A stretch of 16,986 nucleotides of DNA, from NCBI GenBank assembly GCA_002361655.1, contig DETM01000050.1:5568-22553 (forward strand), in the 5' to 3' direction. The DNA comes from Prevotella sp. UBA3288. Its GTDB lineage: Bacteria > Bacteroidota > Bacteroidia > Bacteroidales > Bacteroidaceae. Below the pieces are notes generated by a model. That model saw nothing but the letters and a program-made list of their open reading frames with translations. It searched no databases and had not been told where the DNA came from. Shown piece by piece: positions 1 to 5,136 of this stretch (position 1 is the first letter of the stretch; every line of letters starts with the position of its first letter). The translations under genes and the position numbers were made by a program.

Positions 1-30
1 CACGAATCACACTAATCAAACGAATATCTT
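1..30 (-). repeat. Degenerate 9-nt periodic repeat at the left edge
   Basis: On the (-) strand the last bases read ATTCGTTTG, ATTAGTGTG, ATTCGTG, a roughly 9-nt period just downstream of the methyltransferase stop. It probably continues beyond the window. Similar ATTCGTG/ATTAGTGTG runs are, from memory, common in Bacteroidales intergenic DNA. Confidence 0.5.
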
Positions 31-50
31 ACATTTCATTGAGCAGTTCC

Positions 51-1256
51 TCAGCATTGAATAGGTGGTTCGTAGGTGGCGGGTATGTAGGTCGACTTGA
101 TGCGCCACTCCTTAGGGTAGAGATTGTTGGCACGCGACCCGATGTTTTTTACTGCTCCAAGAGGATGCCCCATGAAGCAGACCTCGACGAGGCCGCGTGG
201 GGTGTCGGGCGACAGGATAAGGGCTTCGCGTCGCAGATAGGCGATGGCCTGCTGATAAGTGAGGTCGACATGTGGACCGTCGACATGCAAGTCGAGCGGC
301 GAGAGCGTGGCTACCGGCTGCGTCTTGTCACCTTTCGATAGGGTGCGGCTGCCACCCCGTTTGCGAAGCACACACATGAAGAGCCCTTCGCCCCGGCTGA
401 TGCCCGGTATGAAGCGGTAGACCGGTTCGGCGAAGCCGGGGAGCAGCGAGCCGGTGATGTGCCACTCGGGCTTGACGGCGAGGGGCACCACCTCGGCATC
501 GAACTCGGCGAGCAGCCACCGGATGTTCTCTTCGTTCTCCCGTGTATTAAGCGTACAGGTACTGTATATCAATAGGCCGTCGTCGTCGAGGCAGGGCCAG
601 GCATCGCTGACGATGTCGCGCTGCAACTGCTGGCAGCGCAGCACATTCTGCGGACTCCACTCGCCGATGGTGGCCGGGTCTTTGCGGAACATCCCTTCGC
701 CGGAGCAGGGCACGTCGCAGAGGATAAGGTTGAACCGTATTCCGGCCTTACGGTAGTCGCGGGGGTAGAGGTTGGTGACGTGGTGGTTGCGGTAGCCCCA
801 TTTCTGCACGTTCTCCAGCAGGACGGCAGCCCGCTGACGTACCGGTTCGTTGCTGTAGAGCACACTGCCGGGCGGCAGGGCCGAGCGTAGCAGAGTGCTC
901 TTGCCGCCGGGGGCTGCGCAGAGATCAAGGGATTTACAATTTGACGATTTACTATTTACAGTTTGCTGTCTGATGACCTCGTCGAGAAACATCGAGGCAG
1001 CCTCTTGCACATAGTAGCAGCCGGCATGGAAGAGCGGGTCGAAGGTGAAGTTGGGCCGACGGTCCAGATAGTAGGCATGGCGGCACCAGGGCACCGGCTC
1101 GCCACCGTCCACCGTCCACCGTGCGCCGTCCATCTTGGCGGGGTTGAGGCGGATGCTGACGGGGGGCTCCTCGTCGAACGATTTCAGGTAGCGCCGGAAG
1201 TGCTCCGGGGCCATGATGGCCTCCGTCTGTCGGATAAATTCAGCAGGTAATTGCAT
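51..1256 (-). CDS. RsmB/NOP-family (RsmF-like) rRNA cytosine-C5 methyltransferase
   Basis: Predicted to transfer a methyl group from S-adenosylmethionine to C5 of a cytosine in 16S rRNA, in the cytoplasm. Read from the ATG at 1256 the protein has 401 residues. An N-terminal domain is followed by the SAM motif I DLCAAPGGKS (111-120), then PCSGEGMFRK with C184, and STCT with C234; these two cysteines match the paired catalytic cysteines of the NSUN/RsmB family. The C-terminal ~80 residues (GHPLGAVKN...NNLYPKEWR) look like the RsmF RNA-binding PUA-like tail. The reading frame stays open upstream to 1430, but that extension is low-complexity and crosses the promoter, so 1256 is preferred. Odd point: residues about 99-109 (TVNSKSSNCKS), just before motif I, are encoded by an AT-rich GTAAAT repeat. 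The family is secure; the exact target base is not visible. Confidence 0.93.
   Translation of the reverse strand: MQLPAEFIRQTEAIMAPEHFRRYLKSFDEEPPVSIRLNPAKMDGARWTVDGGEPVPWCRHAYYLDRRPNFTFDPLFHAGCYYVQEAASMFLDEVIRQQTVNSKSSNCKSLDLCAAPGGKSTLLRSALPPGSVLYSNEPVRQRAAVLLENVQKWGYRNHHVTNLYPRDYRKAGIRFNLILCDVPCSGEGMFRKDPATIGEWSPQNVLRCQQLQRDIVSDAWPCLDDDGLLIYSTCTLNTRENEENIRWLLAEFDAEVVPLAVKPEWHITGSLLPGFAEPVYRFIPGISRGEGLFMCVLRKRGGSRTLSKGDKTQPVATLSPLDLHVDGPHVDLTYQQAIAYLRREALILSPDTPRGLVEVCFMGHPLGAVKNIGSRANNLYPKEWRIKSTYIPATYEPPIQC
931..962 (-). repeat. AT-rich GTAAAT-type repeat inside the methyltransferase gene
   Basis: On the coding strand this 32-bp stretch is a run of degenerate heptamers of the form GTAAATN (GTAAATA, GTAAATC, GTCAAATT, GTAAATC). 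It is far richer in A+T than the flanking gene, stays in frame, and encodes residues about 99-109. I recall GTAAAT runs like this mostly from intergenic DNA of Bacteroidales; that is memory, not a search. Confidence 0.7.
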
Positions 1257-1265
1257 AATCGCTTG

Positions 1266-1273
1266 CAAAGATA
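1266..1273 (-). promoter_or_regulatory. -7 box for the rRNA methyltransferase gene
   Basis: The (-) strand reads TATCTTTG, an exact match to the Bacteroidetes -7 consensus TAnnTTTG. A TTG lies at 1298-1296, with 22 nt between. Transcription would begin only a few nucleotides before the ATG at 1256, so the mRNA would be nearly leaderless. The call rests on motif and spacing alone. Confidence 0.6.
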
Positions 1274-1285
1274 TGAATTTTTTCT

Positions 1286-1293
1286 TATCTTTG
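1286..1293 (+). promoter_or_regulatory. -7 box for the sigma-factor module
   Basis: TATCTTTG matches TAnnTTTG, with TTG at 1263-1265 and a 20-nt spacer, which is the usual Bacteroidetes spacing. The predicted start near 1300 gives a leader of about 64 nt, purine-rich from 1321 onward. This box and the (-) strand box at 1266-1273 form a perfect 8-bp inverted repeat 12 bp apart. Confidence 0.65.
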
Positions 1294-1363
1294 TGCAACT
1301 TTTCGGATGAAAGTTGCGTCAAAGAGACAAAGAGAATAGAAAACAGAGAAAGAAAAATAGAGA

Positions 1364-2128
1364 ATGAATATGAAAAAGTTATTATTTGTTTTTGCCCTGG
1401 TGTGCGGGCTGACAGCAGCCCAGGGCGCACCGATGGCCACTAAGGCTGCACCGACAACAAAGGCAGCAACAGCAACAGCAACGGCAGATACGGTGGCAAC
1501 CACGGCTGCCGACGAAGTGGAGGCGTTCTCCGACACAACATCGACCGACTCGCTCCGCGTCGACTCGGCGACGGCAACAACGGCTGACCCTTGGGACCGG
1601 GACTGGGACCGGGACTGGGACGACGCTTTTGACCATAGTGGCTCGTCGATGCTCAGCGGCATGAGTATTGACAGCGATGACGTGATGGGCGTGTTGATGG
1701 TCGTCTGCGTCTGTTTCATCATCTTCCTTTTGGCTCCGGTGGCCATCATCGCCCTCATCCTCTATTTTGTCTACAAGAACCGTAAAGACAAGATGCGGAT
1801 GATGGAGATGGCGATGCGGCGAGGCAAGCAGATACCGTTCGACGTGATGGGCACGCCCCATCCGAAGGTGGACGACCTGTGGAACAAGGCCATCAAACAG
1901 ATGTTCCTGGGTGCCGGCCTGGGCTTCCTGCTCTGGGTGCCACTGGGCAAACTCGGACTGGCCATCGGTGCACTGATCCTGCTGATAGGCTGCGGCAATC
2001 TGGTCATCGCCCACAATGCCCGTGAACGGCAGAAGCAGCAGGAACTGCACGACCGGCTGTTCCGTAAAGACGAGTCCGGCGAGTCCCAACACGACGAACC
2101 CCAATACGACGAACCCCAACACGAATAA
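1364..2128 (+). CDS. Membrane protein with signal peptide, DUF6249-like, first gene of ECF sigma module
   Basis: Function unknown. The 254-residue product starts with a signal peptide (MKKLLFVFALVCGLTAAQGA from residue 3). A Thr/Ala/Asp-rich, low-complexity outside segment follows (about 25-100) and contains the tandem WDRD repeat. A strong membrane segment lies at about 108-137, then a basic KNRKDK stop-transfer. A loop with PFDVMGTPHPKVDDLWNKAIKQMF leads to a hydrophobic pair at about 180-216 and a charged cytoplasmic tail. The arrangement fits the DUF6249 proteins found next to sigma-70 genes in Bacteroidetes; this family name is from memory. Two in-frame ATGs (1364 and 1370) are possible and the second gives the cleaner signal peptide. 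Its stop is 6 nt before the sigma-factor start, so the two are almost surely co-transcribed. It may be the sensor or membrane partner of the sigma factor. Confidence 0.8.
   Translation: MNMKKLLFVFALVCGLTAAQGAPMATKAAPTTKAATATATADTVATTAADEVEAFSDTTSTDSLRVDSATATTADPWDRDWDRDWDDAFDHSGSSMLSGMSIDSDDVMGVLMVVCVCFIIFLLAPVAIIALILYFVYKNRKDKMRMMEMAMRRGKQIPFDVMGTPHPKVDDLWNKAIKQMFLGAGLGFLLWVPLGKLGLAIGALILLIGCGNLVIAHNARERQKQQELHDRLFRKDESGESQHDEPQYDEPQHE
1592..1624 (+). repeat. 12-bp tandem repeat, 2.7 copies, encoding WDRD
   Basis: Unit TGGGACCGGGAC at 1592-1603 and 1604-1615, then a partial copy from 1616. It encodes W-D-R-D-W-D-R-D-W-D-D in the extracytoplasmic part of the membrane protein and stays in frame. 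Confidence 0.85.
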
Positions 2129-2129
2129 C
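2085..2129 (+). repeat. 15-bp tandem repeat, 3 copies, at the gene end
   Basis: Units of the form CCCAAYACGACGAAC at 2085-2099, 2100-2114 and 2115-2129, encoding QHDEP/QYDEP/QHE. The third copy has diverged so that the TAA stop of the membrane-protein gene (2126-2128) falls inside it. Confidence 0.85.
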
Positions 2130-2134
2130 GGCGC

Positions 2135-2701
2135 ATGGAGTCGCTCAGCGATATCTCTCTCGTGACACAGGTGGCGGTATTTCGCAACCGACGGGCCTTC
2201 GACCAGTTGGTGCGCAGATACCAGTCGCCTGTGCGCAAATTTCTGCTCGGCCTGACCCATGGCAACGAGGCGCTGAGCGACGACCTTGCGCAGGACACCT
2301 TTCTGAAGGCCTATGAGCACATCACGCAGTTTCGCTGTATGTCGTCGTTCAAGACATGGCTCTTCCGGATTGCGTATCGCGTGTTCTATGATTATAAAAG
2401 GCGAGCCGCCCTGGCCCCCCCTTCTGCCCCCGAGGGGACTGCTGTTGGCCATACGCTTGACACGATAGCAGTCTCGTCAGGGAGCGTTGAGGGGACCGCC
2501 GCCGACATTCACCGTGCCCTGGCCATCCTGAAAGACGAGGAGCGGGCGTGCATCACCCTGCAGATGGTCGATGGTTACCAGATGGACGAGATAGCCCAGA
2601 TGCTGTCGATGCCGGTGAACACGGTGAAGTCGCACCTCCGCCGGGGCAAAGAGAAACTGACTGTCTACTTAAAACAAAACGGATATGACGGAAAAAGATA
2701 A
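2135..2701 (+). CDS. ECF-type RNA polymerase sigma factor
   Basis: Group 4 (ECF) sigma-70 factor of 188 residues, the usual ECF length, predicted to direct RNA polymerase to a specific promoter set. Region 2 spans about 18-90, with the core-binding stretch DDLAQDTFLKAYEHITQF (49-66) and the -10-recognising stretch FKTWLFRIAYRVFYDYKRR (72-90). Region 4 spans about 125-180, with the helix-turn-helix GYQMDEIAQMLSMPVNTVKS (147-166). The linker (about 91-124) is proline/glycine-rich, and its first part is encoded by a GC-rich repeat also found in topB. The gene follows the membrane-protein gene by 6 nt and overlaps the next gene by 17 nt, implying translational coupling. No classical FecR or zinc anti-sigma gene is adjacent, so control probably falls to the flanking small membrane proteins. 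The regulon cannot be read from this window. Confidence 0.93.
   Translation: MESLSDISLVTQVAVFRNRRAFDQLVRRYQSPVRKFLLGLTHGNEALSDDLAQDTFLKAYEHITQFRCMSSFKTWLFRIAYRVFYDYKRRAALAPPSAPEGTAVGHTLDTIAVSSGSVEGTAADIHRALAILKDEERACITLQMVDGYQMDEIAQMLSMPVNTVKSHLRRGKEKLTVYLKQNGYDGKR
2413..2439 (+). repeat. GC-rich repeat copy 1, in the sigma-factor linker
   Basis: A 27-bp segment: GG, seven C, TTCTG, five C, GAGGGGAC. It nearly matches 7446-7473 in topB (GG, six C, TTTCGT, five C, GAGGGGGAC). The CCCCC-GA-GGGG core can form a hairpin. It is translated as APPSAPEGT. Confidence 0.7.
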
Positions 2702-3047
2702 CCCACTGCTGGAACAGACGGGAATAGACGACGAACTGCTGGAACAGTTTTTTGATGAGGCGCGTCGGCACGAGGTGGCCGACAACGGATTTACGCAACA
2801 GGTCATCAGCCGGTTGCCCGACCGCGCCATACGGCAGTCACACTGGTGGACGGCCTCGTGTCTGTTGTTAGGACTGGTGCTGTTTGTGGTGTGCAAGGGA
2901 TGGCAGCCGGTGGTCATCGGCCTGTACTATATGGTGCACAGCCTACTGACCGAGGTGCATGTGCTGCCCCTGCTCATCTCGATGGGTGTGACTACTTGTC
3001 TGGCTGTTCTTGCTCTTGCCCGTCGCTTTGAGCGGATGCTGGCGTGA
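2685..3047 (+). CDS. Small membrane protein, DUF5056-like, possible anti-sigma partner
   Basis: Function unproven; 120 residues. The N-terminal ~50 residues are acidic and soluble, with EVADNGFTQQVISRLPDRAI (30-49) as the most family-like stretch. Hydrophobic segments follow at about 55-71 and 91-112, and perhaps 75-88. The N-terminus is probably cytoplasmic. The DUF5056 assignment is from memory of proteins encoded after sigma-70 genes in Bacteroides and Prevotella. Its ATG lies inside the sigma-factor gene (17-nt overlap), so the two are made together. A soluble cytoplasmic head on a membrane anchor, coupled to an ECF sigma gene, is the arrangement expected of an anti-sigma factor, but no known anti-sigma domain is recognisable. 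The last 56 nt overlap the 3' end of the convergent PorE-like gene. Confidence 0.8.
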   Translation: MTEKDNPLLEQTGIDDELLEQFFDEARRHEVADNGFTQQVISRLPDRAIRQSHWWTASCLLLGLVLFVVCKGWQPVVIGLYYMVHSLLTEVHVLPLLISMGVTTCLAVLALARRFERMLA

Positions 3048-5067
3048 GGTCCAGACCGTAGGTGGTGCGCAGCACCTTGAACTCGGTGCGGCGGTTCAGT
3101 TGGTTGCACACCTCCTGCTTCTCTTCGTCGTCGAGGGCTTTGATGAACTCCTCGGTCAGCACGTCGCCCTCTTTCAGCCAGTCGTAGGTCTCCGTCAACT
3201 TACGCTTGATGGTTTTGGGCTTCATCTTGCCATAGCCGACGGGTGTCAGCCGGTCTTTGGCGATGCCGTGTTCTATCAAGTAGTTCACCACACTCTCGGC
3301 CCGTCGCTGCGAGAGCCGTTCGTTGTAGGCCGCCGAACCGCGGTAGTCGGTATGGGCCGACAGTTCGATGGTCACGTTGGGGTTCTCGTTGAGCAGTGCA
3401 ATCAGTTTGTCGAGGGCCTCGGTCGACTCAGGGCGCAGGGTGGCCTTGTCGAAGTCGTAGAAGATATTGTCGATGAGCACGGGGGCGGTGATGCTGGCCA
3501 GGGGGAACTGCAGCACATACTCCTCTGACTCGAGCACCGGTTCGACGCGCAGTTCCTCCTTGTGGTTGAGGAATCCCTTGCAGGTGCCGAGGAACACATA
3601 GTCGACGCCGGGCTGTATGAGTTCGGTGAACGAACCGTCGCCCTTGACGCTGATCTTCTTGTTTGTGCCGTCGTTGCCCACCATATAGACGAGGCCTTCG
3701 GGCAGTTCGTAGCCGTCTTTCTCGTAGACCCATCCCTTGACGGTCTGTATCACCTCATGCTTCTCGAACGAGTAGATATGATCCCAGCCGCGGGCATCGC
3801 CGCGGTTGGAGCAGAAGTAGCCGCGGTTGTGCAGTCCCTCGAAGGTCATGCCGAAGTCGTCGCCCTGGGAGTTGAGTGGGGAGCCGGGATGCTCTATGGT
3901 GTATGAGGTGTCGGGGGTGGGCTTGGCGATGAAGATGTCGAGTCCGCCCATGCCGGGATGGCCGTCGCTGGAGAAGTAGAGATCGCCATTGGGCCGGAAG
4001 GTGGGAAACATCTCGTTGCCGGCAGTGTTGACGGGCTCGCCCACATTCTCCAGTCCTACCAGACCGTGGGTGGTGAGTTGTATGCGCCAGATGTCGTAGC
4101 CACCCAGTCCGCCGGGCATGTCGCTGACGAAGTAGAGCCACATGCCGTCGGGCGACACGGCGGGGTGGGCAAAAGTGGACAGTGTGTCTTTGGTGATCTC
4201 CACCGGTGTGGCCTTGCCCCACGAAGCATCGCTGCGGTTCGAGGTGGCTATCTGGGCATAGCGCGGATATTGCGGGTCGGTCTTGCAGACGGTGAGGTAC
4301 ATCGTCTTGAAGTCGGGGGTGAAGGCCGGAGCCCCTTCGTCGTGTTCGGTGTTCAGTTCGCTGTCGACGATTTCCGGCTTGCTCCATTTTCCCTTGTCGT
4401 CTTTCTGCGAGAAGAAGATGTCGGCATTCTTCGTGCCGGTGATGCCGCTCACCTCGTCGCCGGTGGCCTGGTTGCGGGTGGAGGCGAAGTAGAGTTGGTT
4501 GTAGTCGTCGCCGAAGAGTGCCGGCGAATATTCGGCGCGGCGCGAGTTGAACAGTTCCTGCTTCTTGATGGTATAGCCCGAATACTCGGCTTCTGCCTTC
4601 CACTTCGGTGCCATGCGTGCACTCTGCAGTCCTGCCCTGATGAGCGGTGACGACTGAGAGGTCTGCGGCGAGAGGCCGGCCTCGGTGGTACCCAGACTGT
4701 CGATGAGCAGCAGGAAGGTCTTCTCGGCATCCTTATACTGTGCGTTCTTCAGTTGCAGCCGGCCCAGGTGGAGCAGGGCCGTGGTGTCGGCCTGCCGGTA
4801 GCGCACGGCGTTGTTATAGGCGGCGATGGCCTTCTGTGTATAGTTGATGCGGCGGTAGCAGTCGGCCATCTTCAGGGCCCGCTGTCCGCGCAGCGGCTTG
4901 TCCTTGGCCCTGGTCTGAGCGTATGCCTTCTTGTATTGTGCGGCAGCATCGTAGTATTCGCCCAGAGCAAAGAACTTGTCGCCCTTCCTCATGGCCGTAT
5001 CAGCCCCGCATCCCATGAAGAGGAGGCTGACGACACCTATATATAATATGGTGAATACCTTGCGCAT
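2992..5067 (-). CDS. PorE-like OmpA-family lipoprotein (TPR, beta-propeller, CRD-like, OmpA)
   Basis: Likely an outer-membrane lipoprotein facing the periplasm that binds peptidoglycan. The signal peptide ends FMGC, with C20 as the probable lipidated cysteine. Order of the 691 residues: TPR-like helices at about 25-125 (GDKFFALGEYYDAAAQYKKA); WD40-like/PD40 blades at about 175-435 (SPDGMWLYFVSD at 305-316, RPNGDLYFSSD at 358-368, YFCSNRGDARGWDHIY); a carboxypeptidase-regulatory-like fold at about 440-520; and an OmpA C-terminal domain at about 530-675 (IFYDFDKATLRPES; AHTDYRG with D574; LSQRRA with R589). This order equals that of PorE, a type IX secretion component in Porphyromonas, but related proteins exist outside secretion loci, so the role is inferred. 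The gene follows the kinase gene by 69 nt. Its start codon sits in a predicted hairpin and its 3' end overlaps the opposite gene. Confidence 0.9.
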   Translation of the reverse strand: MRKVFTILYIGVVSLLFMGCGADTAMRKGDKFFALGEYYDAAAQYKKAYAQTRAKDKPLRGQRALKMADCYRRINYTQKAIAAYNNAVRYRQADTTALLHLGRLQLKNAQYKDAEKTFLLLIDSLGTTEAGLSPQTSQSSPLIRAGLQSARMAPKWKAEAEYSGYTIKKQELFNSRRAEYSPALFGDDYNQLYFASTRNQATGDEVSGITGTKNADIFFSQKDDKGKWSKPEIVDSELNTEHDEGAPAFTPDFKTMYLTVCKTDPQYPRYAQIATSNRSDASWGKATPVEITKDTLSTFAHPAVSPDGMWLYFVSDMPGGLGGYDIWRIQLTTHGLVGLENVGEPVNTAGNEMFPTFRPNGDLYFSSDGHPGMGGLDIFIAKPTPDTSYTIEHPGSPLNSQGDDFGMTFEGLHNRGYFCSNRGDARGWDHIYSFEKHEVIQTVKGWVYEKDGYELPEGLVYMVGNDGTNKKISVKGDGSFTELIQPGVDYVFLGTCKGFLNHKEELRVEPVLESEEYVLQFPLASITAPVLIDNIFYDFDKATLRPESTEALDKLIALLNENPNVTIELSAHTDYRGSAAYNERLSQRRAESVVNYLIEHGIAKDRLTPVGYGKMKPKTIKRKLTETYDWLKEGDVLTEEFIKALDDEEKQEVCNQLNRRTEFKVLRTTYGLDLTPASAQSDGQEQEQPDK

Positions 5068-5078
5068 ACCATATTATA
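5042..5078 (-). promoter_or_regulatory. Perfect 11-bp inverted repeat bracketing the start codon of the PorE-like gene
   Basis: The (+) strand has TATAATATGGT at 5042-5052 and ACCATATTATA at 5068-5078, exact reverse complements 15 nt apart. In the (-) strand mRNA the 5' arm ends directly before AUG (5067-5065), the start codon opens the loop, and the 3' arm encodes T-I-L-Y of the signal peptide. Folding would hide the ribosome landing site. It could instead be a DNA operator. No TAnnTTTG box is seen in the 69 nt upstream. Confidence 0.6.
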
Positions 5079-5136
5079 ACGCATCGATGGCGTAATTATT
5101 GTAGGCGTGGCGCACCTATTTTTCTTGTTGACAGTC

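Noticed and set aside
1257..1430. Upstream extension of the rRNA methyltransferase by 58 codons
   Set aside because: It runs through the divergent promoter region and into the neighbouring coding sequence, and its translation is low-complexity Ser/Phe/Lys.
1382..2452. 356-codon open frame antisense to the sigma-module genes
   Set aside because: Low-complexity translation (runs of Cys, Val and Pro from the tandem repeats), no recognisable fold, and both sense genes are well supported.
5101..5126. TAGG...CCTA hairpin followed by a T run, read as a terminator on the (+) strand
   Set aside because: The stem is only about 4 bp plus mismatches, and both neighbouring genes run on the (-) strand, where no T run follows.
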